A stretch of 64,000 nucleotides of DNA from NCBI GenBank assembly GCA_045561055.1, contig JBJKYL010000017.1, positions 124,001 through 188,000 of the forward strand. Direction: 5' to 3'. This DNA comes from SMWC01 sp045561055 (lineage in GTDB: Bacteria; Pseudomonadota; Gammaproteobacteria; Steroidobacterales; Rariloculaceae). Each line of letters opens with the position of its first letter. Position 1 is the first letter of the stretch. The notes under the pieces were generated by a model, which was not told where the DNA came from, did no database searches, and worked only from the letters and a program-made list of their open reading frames with translations. The position numbers and the translations under genes were made by a program. Positions 9,002-17,815 of this stretch are shown here, piece by piece.

Positions 9002-10738
9002 ATGAATATTGCCAGGCTAACTCTGACTGTTTCTCTAGTTACTTTGCTTTCTGTTATCGCAGAGGCACAGGACGATATCGCCTCGTTGAATGAACGGGGG
9101 CGAGAGCTCTATTTCGAGCGAGTCTCATGCTGGGTTTGCCATGGGGATGACGCTGAAGGGCGAGTCGGACCAACTTTGCAGCATGGGCCGACACCTATGG
9201 ATATCCAGGAACAACTTGAATCCAATCCTCAGATGGGGGTTATCGTCGCGGAAATGGACCCAACGGATGATGATCTTGTCGCACTGGCAACCTATCTGGG
9301 TGGTCTAGACGGCGATCCGATTGATCCAAACGATATTCCTACATGGCGGGAGCAGCTGATAGCGATGGCTGCGGCACGTGGTCCGGAAGTTGAATTTCTT
9401 GTCACTGAGCGCGATAGGAAGGTGATGGAAATACAGTCCTTTGAGACTGTTCTAGCAGATTGGCCCCGTCGCGCAAAAAACGGCAGTCTACAGCGTAGCT
9501 ACGAAGTTCGAGTACTAGAGACCTATGTGCCGGGCGAGCCGGTTTTCAAACCTGAGCCTGGCCGTTTGTACTTTTATCAAAACACGGGAGGGACAGCGCG
9601 GCGGGCGCCCTCGACTGTCGAGCGATCCGAGCTGACCCAGGTTGTGGTTGGTGATGCGGTGCAAAAGGAGGTCATTGTGTCTGCGCAGATGCCATCCGAA
9701 CTTCGCGGGGCGGTCCACACGACAGTGTTGAGTCCAGACGGTCGTTACGTTTACATCGTTGGACCAAGTGCCCAGACAGCTGCGGTGCCTGGTGGAATGG
9801 GTAATGTGCTTCGGAGTCCCGCCACGCTACTAAAGGTTGATGCTTTTACATTACAGCCTATAAAACAGTTAGCGGTTGGTGGAAGAACTCATCATGGGCA
9901 GATATTCCAAGATCGTTATTTATTGATTGACACCTTCGTTAGCGAACCGGATGGACTAGACGTGTTCTTGTTCGACCCTGTAACCGATAAGATAATTGGT
10001 GGGGTTAAATCCGAGGATCTTGGTGGTAGTACTTACACGTCGTTCACCGACAATGAGTATATTTACATCTTAATGCAGCCTGGAGCAGACGGCGGAATGC
10101 TCACAGGAGCAGCGTTAGTAGCGAACGGTCAGATGACGGCGCTAAGGCCTTACTGGGTAGTAAAAATAGATCCTGAGAATTGGGAAGTTGTTGCTGAGTA
10201 TCCCTATCGTGGCTACCGTGGGGATTGGATCATCATCGATACGAACAGCGAGTTTCTTTATGTGCCGGCGGCGGGTTCAGCGAATGTGACTAAAGTGAAT
10301 ATCGGTAGCGGTGCGATCGAATGGTCGACGGCTACCGGCACGGGTCCGTATGGCGGAACGTTGAATGCCGCTGAAACCGAGCTATGGATTGCTAATAAGG
10401 GTGAGGCAACGGGATCAGTTGGGCGTACCTTGACAGTCGTGGATGCGATCAACGGTCGTCCGCTCGATACTGTGTTTTCTGGTTATCAGGTTGATCATGT
10501 ATTACTAGCCCCGAATGGTCGTGAAATGTGGGCGACAAGTAATGGGGAAGGCAGAATATATGTGTTCGATGCTGAGACTAGGGAGCAGCTTAACGTCATC
10601 GATATGCCTAATCGTGGTACTGCTCATGGTTTGGTATGGGTGCAGTACGACGAAGATGGGGTAGGTCGTGTGGTTCGGGATCAGGGAGGCTTTCATGGCA
10701 ATGTAAACCCAGCAGAGGATTTGCCGCTCGATTACTAA
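9002..10738 (+). CDS. Periplasmic cytochrome c / beta-propeller fusion protein
   Basis: 578 aa from the ATG at 9002, which gives a clean signal peptide (MNIARLTLTVSLVTLLSVIA); the frame is open from a TTG at 8921 and ATGs in between. An N-terminal monohaem cytochrome c domain carries CWVCH followed by GDDAEGRVGPTL, and a Met-rich stretch suits the axial ligand. About 400 residues of YVTN/YNCE-like propeller follow: SPDGRYVYIVGPSAQ, INGRPLDTVF, LAPNGREMWATSNGEGRIYV. This arrangement suggests an electron-accepting or binding protein of the periplasm. The substrate cannot be named. The 3' end overlaps the truncated convergent PepSY gene by 4 bases. Confidence 0.78.
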   Translation: MNIARLTLTVSLVTLLSVIAEAQDDIASLNERGRELYFERVSCWVCHGDDAEGRVGPTLQHGPTPMDIQEQLESNPQMGVIVAEMDPTDDDLVALATYLGGLDGDPIDPNDIPTWREQLIAMAAARGPEVEFLVTERDRKVMEIQSFETVLADWPRRAKNGSLQRSYEVRVLETYVPGEPVFKPEPGRLYFYQNTGGTARRAPSTVERSELTQVVVGDAVQKEVIVSAQMPSELRGAVHTTVLSPDGRYVYIVGPSAQTAAVPGGMGNVLRSPATLLKVDAFTLQPIKQLAVGGRTHHGQIFQDRYLLIDTFVSEPDGLDVFLFDPVTDKIIGGVKSEDLGGSTYTSFTDNEYIYILMQPGADGGMLTGAALVANGQMTALRPYWVVKIDPENWEVVAEYPYRGYRGDWIIIDTNSEFLYVPAAGSANVTKVNIGSGAIEWSTATGTGPYGGTLNAAETELWIANKGEATGSVGRTLTVVDAINGRPLDTVFSGYQVDHVLLAPNGREMWATSNGEGRIYVFDAETREQLNVIDMPNRGTAHGLVWVQYDEDGVGRVVRDQGGFHGNVNPAEDLPLDY

Positions 10739-11169
10739 AGTATTGCCTGATAAAGCTCGTAAAGATTAAGGACATGATTTTGTAAATTGAACCATCTATG
10801 CCAACCCCTAACATCACTAAAAAATTTTCGTATTCCTTCATTTGAACTAGATATAACTTCACCATTGTATGGATCAATATAGATAGTCCCACGTCCACGG
10901 CCAGCGCTAACATTAACAGGAAAATCGACACTAGAGGGTATAGTCACAGAAACTGGCTTGACTCCACCTGCTTCAACAAAAGATAAGATTTCAGAGGGTT
11001 TTGCTCTTTGGGAATCCGGCTGTTTTTCTTCCATTTTCTGGACGTCGATCCATGCAGCCATTTGTCTTTCATAAGTAAGAATCACACCTGTAAAAGACAT
11101 TAAAACTACTACCGCTGCTACACTAACACCGGTAATTAAATACAGCCAAAAAATAGTTTTTCTTAGCAT
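10735..11169 (-). pseudogene. PepSY-associated transmembrane protein, 3'-truncated
   Basis: About 144 aa from the ATG at 11169. Visible: a helix (WLYLITGVSVAAVVVLMSF), TGVILTYERQ, a PepSY-like segment with YIDPYNGEVI, and DVRGWHRWFNLQNH. In full-length iron-uptake PepSY_TM proteins (about 350-500 aa) this RGWHRW motif is followed by further helices. Here the frame ends 15 residues later, exactly where it abuts the convergent cytochrome gene. The missing C-terminal two thirds point to a deletion junction near 10739. It is the last gene of the AT-rich Fur-box block. A functional short form cannot be excluded. Confidence 0.65.
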
Positions 11170-11218
11170 CAAATCAAAAAAGAGGAACTAAAAATCAATC
11201 CGCTTGAGATCTTCATAA

Positions 11219-11728
11219 TTAGCCTACAAATTCATCGCCTGGATTCCACTCACAACCCGTTAAGCCACCTGCACGCAAAGCCCTTAGTGTTCTAATAACC
11301 TCATTAACATTTCTTCCAGTGTCTAATTCGTTAACAGATATATGCATCACATCATGAATTTGATCGAGAATGAATGTTGCTCGCAAACATACGCCCTCAT
11401 CTGTATCAACTATGCCTAGCTCCTTAGAAAGAGCCAAACCTCTATCTGCAAGCAAGCTATGTCGTATAGTAGAAATTAGCTTATTATTTTGTTTCCAAGC
11501 TAATTTGCAGTATTCATTGTCTCCACTTATGCCAATAACATTTACATTCTCGTCTACCAACTTGTCCATTTGTTCTATTTCAGTAGGACATATAAAAGTA
11601 AAATCTTTAGGATAGAAATAAATCACGGACCAGCCATCGAGCTGGGACTTTGATACGTTTATAAAATCATTATTTCCGTCTATTCCAGTCAACGAAAATT
11701 CTGGGAATGGGTTCTTAATTCCAATCAT
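11219..11728 (-). CDS. AhpC-type 2-Cys peroxiredoxin
   Basis: 169 aa from the ATG at 11728, which has GGAG six bases upstream; a TTG four codons earlier is less likely. Peroxiredoxins reduce H2O2 and organic peroxides in the cytoplasm. The peroxidatic cysteine is C47 in KDFTFICPTE and the resolving cysteine is C159 in GLTGCEWNPGDEF; an additional Cys lies in DEGVCLRATF. The WNPGDE C-terminus is the short actinobacterial-style AhpC tail rather than the enteric one. The reductant partner (AhpD or AhpF) is not nearby. Clustering behind a Fur box fits iron/peroxide defence. Confidence 0.88.
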   Translation of the reverse strand: MIGIKNPFPEFSLTGIDGNNDFINVSKSQLDGWSVIYFYPKDFTFICPTEIEQMDKLVDENVNVIGISGDNEYCKLAWKQNNKLISTIRHSLLADRGLALSKELGIVDTDEGVCLRATFILDQIHDVMHISVNELDTGRNVNEVIRTLRALRAGGLTGCEWNPGDEFVG

Positions 11729-11792
11729 GTTGCGCTCCAAAAGTTCTGTGCGTTTTAGTTTTAATTAAGAGTGAATAATCTATGGTTTGGCC

Positions 11793-12056
11793 TTATCTTT
11801 GTAATAAAGTTCTGAATAGAGCGAGCTCTATAAACAGTGCAAAACTGATTCCTAGATAGACTAGCTTTCGGTGTTTATGCGGCAGCATTGCAATCACAGC
11901 AGTGGAAATAATCAGAAACAGTGGAAAATGGAGGTTGGTCGTAAACACACTAGCGGATGCCTGTATCGTTGTCATGCGAATAGTAGTTGTGATTAGGCAA
12001 GCTAGTGCTAAGGAACCAATTAAATATTCCGTTATGCTCTTTGCCGTAGACTTCAT
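11793..12056 (-). CDS. Small membrane protein of the putative iron block
   Basis: 87 aa, ATG start at 12056, eight bases after the end of the preceding gene. Three hydrophobic segments: YLIGSLALACLITTTIRM, FPLFLIISTAVIAMLP and LVYLGISFALFIELALF. The size and topology resemble the DUF3649/DUF3325 class of small membrane proteins that accompany PepSY proteins in siderophore-uptake operons, but I see no decisive motif. No assigned function. Confidence 0.6.
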   Translation of the reverse strand: MKSTAKSITEYLIGSLALACLITTTIRMTTIQASASVFTTNLHFPLFLIISTAVIAMLPHKHRKLVYLGISFALFIELALFRTLLQR

Positions 12057-12064
12057 ATGAAATT

Positions 12065-12589
12065 TTAATTGAGGAGTTGCGGGGAAGCTATCACCGACCT
12101 ATTCGCTCTGAGTGTAGCTAGATCGATATAAACAAATTTAAATGCTTTAGCGCGAGTTTTTTCTATGATTTCTTTAAGTGCCGGCAACGTTAAGCGAGTG
12201 CTAGAAGGAGACAAACACTCGCAAAGACATAATGCAGATTCAGTACGCATACCATTCTGCATATGTGCCAGCGAGTTAAGTAAATGAGCTTCGTGTGGTG
12301 CAATATGTGGACATCCGATGTCATGTAAAACTGAGATGCTGGGACAATTTTCTCTCAACATTAAACTAGCAACTACAAGCAGGGATTCATACAAATCCCC
12401 CCAGCCTGCCATGTGGAACACGGGTAGTACGTCAGAAGAAGGACGATTGGACTGAGCCTCAACCAGACGCCTTCGAATTGCCCAAATAACCATTTGAGCT
12501 ACAAACGGAAGCGCGTAGAAATTTGCTTCGCAAACCCGGCTATCACTTGTTAACTGTAAATTATTGTTATTCAGCTCAGAGCCTATCAC
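12065..12589 (-). CDS. Uncharacterised Cys/His-rich protein, first gene of the Fur-box block
   Basis: 174 aa, GTG start at 12589 with GGAAGGAG seven bases upstream. I do not recognise the family. The N-terminal half has a hydrophobic amphipathic stretch (YALPFVAQMVIWAIRRRLVE). The middle and C-terminal parts carry closely spaced potential metal ligands: ENCPSISVLHDIGCPHIAPH, EAHLLNSLAHM and ALCLCECL. No signal peptide. As the promoter-proximal gene behind a Fur box it may belong to iron handling, which is inference from context only. Confidence 0.6.
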   Translation of the reverse strand: MIGSELNNNNLQLTSDSRVCEANFYALPFVAQMVIWAIRRRLVEAQSNRPSSDVLPVFHMAGWGDLYESLLVVASLMLRENCPSISVLHDIGCPHIAPHEAHLLNSLAHMQNGMRTESALCLCECLSPSSTRLTLPALKEIIEKTRAKAFKFVYIDLATLRANRSVIASPQLLN

Positions 12590-12726
12590 CTCAAACTCCT
12601 TCCAAAGTTGTCTGACTCGGCTGGCTGAAGGGCAACGGTGCTATTCGGCTAGCTTAATTAAGGCGCGACAATCGCTACCTTTAGCGAAGCTCTGGACTAG
12701 GATGTATGGAACCCATGAGCTTAAAT

Positions 12727-12745
12727 GAGAATGATAATCATTTAC
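12727..12745 (-). promoter_or_regulatory. Fur box
   Basis: GAGAATGATAATCATTTAC matches the 19-base E. coli Fur consensus GATAATGATAATCATTATC at 16 of 19 positions, including the whole central palindrome ATGATAATCAT. It lies 138 bases upstream of the minus-strand block 12589-10735 and 312 bases upstream of the plus-strand peptidase gene. Iron-dependent repression of the minus-strand block is the simplest reading. The rest of 12590-13056 shows no convincing gene. Confidence 0.72.
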
Positions 12746-13056
12746 ATTCGAATGTCAACAAGCTACTCTTTGCTGCATGAGAAACACCGTAAAAGAAAAC
12801 GCGGATTCTGCTAACAGGTAAAATTTGATCCCTGTCTACCGTAGCATTGATCTACTTAAAGCTAAGGGTCGCGTCAAGATTCTCTACTAAGAGAAAGGCT
12901 AAGTACTAAGGGAATCTAGAATAGGTAAGCTAATACTTAAGAAACAAACTTTACCGTGTCCAAGATGATTCAATTGGTTGTAAATTTTTATAGAGAGATA
13001 TGCTTTTTCTCTCGGTACAATTGTGGGTCCGTAAAGACGAGGTTCAGATTTCAAAA

Positions 13057-15786
13057 ATGCTAACTCTCTCACGATTGATTTTGTCCGTTGTATTAACGGC
13101 GTTATGTCTACCGATATGGGCTCAGAATAACGGTATGCTCCATGACCCCCGTGAGGAGCGTCTAAGTGAAGTTCGTCAATTAACATTCGGTGGCGAGAAT
13201 GCCGAAGCCTATTGGTCGCCCTCCGGTTCGGAGCTGATCTTTCAATCTACGCGGGCACCGTCTGAATGTGATCAAATCTTCCGGATGCCTATCAGTGATC
13301 CCGCGGCTATATCGCTGGTTTCGACCGGACAGGGACGTACGACCTGTGGATATTTTGCGGCTGATGGTGAAAGGATTATTTATTCGTCGACCCATGCTTC
13401 CAATGCGCAGTGTCCTATCCCACCCGATCGCTCGCATGGTTATGTCTGGCCTATTTACGACACCTACGAGATATACAGCGCCGGGCTAGATGGTTCGGAT
13501 CTTGTCCCACTGACTGATACCGATACCTATGATGCTGAGGCCACGGTTTGTTCTATCGATGGCTCGATTATTTTTACGTCCATGCGTGACGGAGATCTTG
13601 ACCTCTATCGAATGGAAGCCGATGGTACTAATGTTACGCGGTTGACCGAAACACCTGGATACGATGGCGGAGCATTTTTCTCGCGTGATTGTTCCCAAAT
13701 TGTATGGCGCGCTTCAAGACCCTCTGGAGCCGAGCTTGAGGAATACCAGCAACTTTTGACTGAGGGGCTAGTTCGTCCAGGAGAGCTCGAAATATGGATT
13801 GCCAATGCTGATGGGTCTGAAGCACGACAGATTACGTATCTCGGTGGCGCAAATTTCGCCCCGTTCTTTTATCCGAACGGTAAGCGAGTTATTTTTTCCT
13901 CTAATCATGATGATCCGAGTGGCCGGGAGTTCGATATCTGGGCCGTTGATGTCGATGGCGGTGGTCTCGAGCGAATTACTTATACGCCGGGTTTCGACGG
14001 ATTTCCGATGTTTTCACCTGATGGTAAGTGGCTGGCGTTTGGGTCAAACCGGAATCAGGCTGCGCCGGGTGATACGGACGTTTATCTATCCCGTTGGGAT
14101 GACGGACCAGTAGTAGCTGATGAAAGTCCGGTAGATGTTTATCTTAATGATGTGTTCTGGCTGGCTGATGATGCGCGTGGCGGCCGCGGAATCGGTACTC
14201 CTGGACTAGAAGCTACTGCTGATTGGTTGGAAGCACGTTTCGAAGAGATAGGTCTAGAACCGGCGGCCGGCAATGGTAGCTATCGCCAGCGTTTCGAGGC
14301 GGTGATTAGTGTAGAACAGGGCAGTGCGACGGCGCTTCGTATTGGCGATGTAGCTGTGTCCTTAGGAGACTTCATCGTTCCTGGATACTCCGCCAACGAT
14401 GAGATCGTCGCGTCGGTTGTGTTTGCGGGGTGGGGGATTGACTCGGAAGAACACGGTATTTCAGATTACGATAATGTTGACGTTGAAGGTCGAATTGCGC
14501 TCGTGCGTCGATATGCACCTAAGGATGGCGCATTCGAGAATGAACAGCTACAGCGGCGGTATGGGGACTTACGGTACAAGGCGTTTGTCGCTCGCGAGCA
14601 TGGCGCTATTGGTCTCCTGGTAGCTGATCTACCGGTCGACGGCGAAGAAGATCAGGACGAACCGCCTTTACCATCGTTACAGGTAGATCCGCAAGGTGGT
14701 GCAGGAATGCCAATCGCTGTGATAAAGCGCGCCTGGGCTGAGCATATAATTTCAGGCGACTACGAAGTCTCGCTATCGACTGAGCTCATCGAGCACACTG
14801 CTGTTATCGAGAATATCTTGGGTCGGATCTCCGCACGACAGCGGCTTCCGGGCGTCGTACTACTTGGTGCCCATTACGATCATTTAGGGTTAGGTGGGCG
14901 TTTTTCTCTCGAACCGGGCTCGCGAGAGCCGCATAACGGCGCTGACGACAATGCGTCAGGTACTGCGGCACTGCTTCAAGCAGCACGATTACTCTCGAGC
15001 CGCCGTGATGAACTCAGCCGTGATGTCGTTTTCGTTGCCTTCACAGGTGAGGAATCAGGCCTTCTTGGTTCGAGTTACCTTACCCGTCAACCTGCGCCTG
15101 GGATCGCGCCGGAAGGACTTGTAGCGATGCTGAATATGGATATGGTAGGTAGGCTACGAAATAACCGGGTCTCTGTCTTGGGATCGGACTCTGCAGCTGA
15201 GTGGGAGGGTGTGGTAGAGCCGGTATGTGAAAGGTTACGGCTCGGCTGCCAGCTCGGGGGTGATGGATACGGCCCATCTGATCAAATGCCGTTCTATGCG
15301 GCTGGTGTCCCGGTTTTACATTTCTTTACGGGTGCGCACCAGGACTATCACAGGCCCTCAGATGATGCGGAGTACATTAACGGCGTGGGCGGTGTTCGTA
15401 TCGCTAACCTTGTAGCGGACATCGCGCTTGACCTGACTGGACTAGATGGGCTGACTTACCAGGATGCTCAAGCCCCGGTCCCGCTGGGCGACGTGCGAAG
15501 TTATGGTGCGTCGCTGGGTACTATCCCCGATTACACTGGTTCACCCGAAAATCGTCCCGGTATGCTGCTGTCTGGTGTGCGTAGTGGTGGGCCGGCGGAT
15601 CAAGCTGGACTCGAACGGGGAGATCGGATTATCGAGCTGGCTGGACGGGAGGTCCGGGATATTTACGATCTGATGTACGTTCTAAGAGTTGTTAAGCCTG
15701 GGGAAGAGAGTACGATTGTTTTCGAACGTGAGGGGGAGCGCGTCCAGCGCGAAGTAGTATTCGGCGAAAGCAGTGGTGTGCGCTGA
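13057..15786 (+). CDS. Exported TolB-type propeller / M28 aminopeptidase / PDZ protein
   Basis: 909 aa from the ATG at 13057, giving the signal peptide MLTLSRLILSVVLTALCLPI. Residues about 40-370 are a WD40-like (PD40/TolB) propeller with repeats such as AYWSPSGSELIFQSTRA and MFSPDGKWLAFGSNRN. The M28 zinc peptidase carries its metal-ligand motifs in order: GAHYDHLGLGG, NGADDNASGTAALL, FTGEESGLLGSSYL, LNMDMVGR and HQDYHRPSDD; a PA-like insert (GAIGLLVADLP) lies between the propeller and the catalytic part. A C-terminal PDZ domain follows (GGPADQAGLERGDRIIELAG). Predicted periplasmic or secreted exopeptidase for imported peptides. All catalytic ligands appear present. It stands alone in transcription direction behind a 450-base gap. 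Confidence 0.9.
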   Translation: MLTLSRLILSVVLTALCLPIWAQNNGMLHDPREERLSEVRQLTFGGENAEAYWSPSGSELIFQSTRAPSECDQIFRMPISDPAAISLVSTGQGRTTCGYFAADGERIIYSSTHASNAQCPIPPDRSHGYVWPIYDTYEIYSAGLDGSDLVPLTDTDTYDAEATVCSIDGSIIFTSMRDGDLDLYRMEADGTNVTRLTETPGYDGGAFFSRDCSQIVWRASRPSGAELEEYQQLLTEGLVRPGELEIWIANADGSEARQITYLGGANFAPFFYPNGKRVIFSSNHDDPSGREFDIWAVDVDGGGLERITYTPGFDGFPMFSPDGKWLAFGSNRNQAAPGDTDVYLSRWDDGPVVADESPVDVYLNDVFWLADDARGGRGIGTPGLEATADWLEARFEEIGLEPAAGNGSYRQRFEAVISVEQGSATALRIGDVAVSLGDFIVPGYSANDEIVASVVFAGWGIDSEEHGISDYDNVDVEGRIALVRRYAPKDGAFENEQLQRRYGDLRYKAFVAREHGAIGLLVADLPVDGEEDQDEPPLPSLQVDPQGGAGMPIAVIKRAWAEHIISGDYEVSLSTELIEHTAVIENILGRISARQRLPGVVLLGAHYDHLGLGGRFSLEPGSREPHNGADDNASGTAALLQAARLLSSRRDELSRDVVFVAFTGEESGLLGSSYLTRQPAPGIAPEGLVAMLNMDMVGRLRNNRVSVLGSDSAAEWEGVVEPVCERLRLGCQLGGDGYGPSDQMPFYAAGVPVLHFFTGAHQDYHRPSDDAEYINGVGGVRIANLVADIALDLTGLDGLTYQDAQAPVPLGDVRSYGASLGTIPDYTGSPENRPGMLLSGVRSGGPADQAGLERGDRIIELAGREVRDIYDLMYVLRVVKPGEESTIVFEREGERVQREVVFGESSGVR

Positions 15787-15909
15787 TTGTGTATCGTGCC
15801 AATAGCGTGCGTGGGATGGTGTTTGAACGACTGCTACCTTAGGCTGCTTTGTATTAATATTGATCTCCCAGACTGTTGTTTTTGACATCGTTTACGAGGA
15901 CCCTAATCT

Positions 15910-16257
15910 ATGAATGAGTCGACGCCGCCGCCAGATTACGTAAGAGAAGATGCTGTTTCCGACTCTGAAAACGATGACAGTCGTATTAAAAGTAATCTCA
16001 AGTCACGTCCAACTTGGTTGCGGCTGCTTTTTATGATTCTCTTTCTTGCGTTATGGAGCATCGCGCGCGCGGTTATATACGCAGTTGTTGCTATACAATT
16101 TTTCTGGGTGCTGATTAACGGTGAGACGAACGGGCGTTTGGTGAAGTTTGGACAAAGTCTTTCCACGTACACCTACCAGATAGTCATGTATCTGACATTT
16201 AATACTGAAGAACAACCGTTTCCGTTTTCCGATTGGCCCAGTCTTCCGCCAAGTTGA
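15910..16257 (+). CDS. DUF4389 membrane protein
   Basis: 115 aa. A charged N-terminus (about 35 residues) is followed by the DUF4389 core: a long hydrophobic segment LLFMILFLALWSIARAVIYA, then AIQFFWVLINGETNGRLVKF, GQSLSTYTYQIVMYLTFNTE and the family end PFPFSDWP. Two membrane helices are predicted. The function of the family is unknown; it is widespread in gammaproteobacteria. GAGGACCC lies upstream of the ATG. Confidence 0.85.
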   Translation: MNESTPPPDYVREDAVSDSENDDSRIKSNLKSRPTWLRLLFMILFLALWSIARAVIYAVVAIQFFWVLINGETNGRLVKFGQSLSTYTYQIVMYLTFNTEEQPFPFSDWPSLPPS

Positions 16258-16277
16258 GTGCTTTTTAGAACCGTTAC

Positions 16278-17048
16278 GTGGGCTGTGTTTCCGGAGTGAC
16301 AGAGCAGCTCCGACTTATCGACGATGAGCAGCCGCATGCGTGGCATAGTGAAGGCCGGCCTGTGTCGATTCGTGAGAGTCGGCGGGCGAAGCGCCTTATC
16401 CTGCAGATGATCCCGCCCTATACACTAGAACTCGTTGTGCCTTCCGGCACGCGACCACGAGACGTCGAATTGTTTTTAATAGAGAATAAAGATTGGATTG
16501 CGCGCGCGCAGAGTGAGCTCCAGAGTCGCTATCCGGCTAGCCGGTTGGTCTTACCAGATTTTATTGAATTTCCGTCTATCGGACGGCGTTGGGAAGTTAA
16601 TTATAGCGTTGGATCCGGTCTTCGATCTTATCTAAAACACTCATATGAATGCCTACAAATAACGACACCGGATTCGCGCGAGGACCGGATACGTAGTTTG
16701 TTAAGAAAGTGGCTACTAAAGCAAGGACGTCGATACCTTAAATCATGGCTCCTCGAAGAGGCCGAGATTGTCGGTGTTAAGCCAAACAAAATTCAAGTTC
16801 GAACGCAGCGTACGCGTTGGGGTAGTTGTTCGCCGCGTGGAAATATTAGTCTCAATGCGAGTGTGCTTTTTCTCGACCGGGCTTTGGTCCGTTACCTACT
16901 TATCCACGAACTCTGTCACCTTCAACATTTAGATCACTCTGCTAGATATTGGAATGCTGTTCAGGCTTTTGAGCCCGACTATCGCCTATTGGATCAGCAA
17001 CTAACTGAGTCTTGGTGTGAAGTTCCGGTCTGGGCGCTCAGCCGTTAG
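16278..17048 (+). CDS. YgjP-like M48-superfamily metallopeptidase-fold protein (DUF45)
   Basis: 256 aa with the GTG at 16278; the GTG at 16296 is an equally plausible start. The zinc motif HELCHLQHLDHSARYW (HExxH plus a downstream His) follows the family hallmark TRWGSCSPRGNISLNASVLF. The order SRRAKRLILQM, RSLLRKWLLKQGRRYL, VRTQRTRWGSC and HELCH is typical of YgjP/DUF45. Some family members have been described as UTP pyrophosphatases rather than peptidases, so the substrate stays open. It is convergent with the sirtuin gene, overlapping by 4 bases. Confidence 0.83.
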   Translation: MGCVSGVTEQLRLIDDEQPHAWHSEGRPVSIRESRRAKRLILQMIPPYTLELVVPSGTRPRDVELFLIENKDWIARAQSELQSRYPASRLVLPDFIEFPSIGRRWEVNYSVGSGLRSYLKHSYECLQITTPDSREDRIRSLLRKWLLKQGRRYLKSWLLEEAEIVGVKPNKIQVRTQRTRWGSCSPRGNISLNASVLFLDRALVRYLLIHELCHLQHLDHSARYWNAVQAFEPDYRLLDQQLTESWCEVPVWALSR

Positions 17049-17815
17049 TGGTTTTCTATACTGCGTTTAACGTGTGCTGTAATAGCTGGTAGCCAGAGCG
17101 TCGCTAGGCCCTTTAGTGAGTAGTCAGTTTTTGTGGTCAATGGTGTAGCATTGGTATTGATTTCGATGATAGTAGCTTTTTTTTGCAAGGCAATTTCTGC
17201 AAGGCCAGCTGCGGGGTAAACGAGACTGGAAGTTCCTACCGAAAGAAATACATCAGACTGTGCGGCAGCGAGAGATGCGGAGGCGAGCGCCTCCTCTTGT
17301 ATGGCTTCACCAAACCATACGACGTTAGGGCGGAGTAACCCGTTACAGATTTCACACCGTGGTGGTTGTTCGCTATATTTCTCTAGGCTTGTTGAATGGC
17401 GATTACACGAGAAGCATTTCTCGTGCCAGATGTTTCCGTGAAATTCGATTACATTTTTGTTGCCAGCTCGTTGATGAAGTCCGTCGACATTTTGTGTTAC
17501 GAGTGAGAGGTCGGGTTTGAGTTGAGCTAGGCTTGCAAGTGCACGATGCGCCGCATTCGGCTGCGCTTTCTTAATCAACTCACGACGCCACACGTACCAC
17601 TTCCAGACCAATGCTGGGTTAGCCTCGAATGCTTGCGAGGTCGCTAGATCTTCAGGGCTATGTTTAGTCCATATACCCGTCTGGGCGTCTCGGAATGTTG
17701 GCACACCGCTCTCAGCTGAAACGCCTGAACCTGTCACCACAACCCACCGGTTTGCGGCTGCTAATTTGGCAGCGAGGATGTTGGGAATGTCAGGTAGCTT
17801 AGATGGGTTACTCAA
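17045..17815 (-). CDS. Sir2-family NAD-dependent protein deacylase
   Basis: 256 aa. Sirtuins remove acyl groups from lysine using NAD. Motifs: TGSGVSAESGVPTFRDA (usual GAG replaced by GSG), TQNVDGLHQRAG, the catalytic His in VIEFHGNIW, the zinc pairs CFSC and CEIC, RPNVVWFGEAI and SVGTSSLVYPAAGLAE. The start is a TTG overlapping the TGA of acnA (TTGA), so translation is probably coupled to aconitase. The coupling suggests an acylation-control role in central metabolism, which is inference. Confidence 0.9.
   Translation of the reverse strand: MSNPSKLPDIPNILAAKLAAANRWVVVTGSGVSAESGVPTFRDAQTGIWTKHSPEDLATSQAFEANPALVWKWYVWRRELIKKAQPNAAHRALASLAQLKPDLSLVTQNVDGLHQRAGNKNVIEFHGNIWHEKCFSCNRHSTSLEKYSEQPPRCEICNGLLRPNVVWFGEAIQEEALASASLAAAQSDVFLSVGTSSLVYPAAGLAEIALQKKATIIEINTNATPLTTKTDYSLKGLATLWLPAITAHVKRSIENH

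Noticed and set aside
12899..13186. 95-aa minus-strand frame opposite the peptidase start
   Set aside because: It overlaps the signal peptide and first propeller blade of a well-supported gene and shows no recognisable domain or ribosome site.
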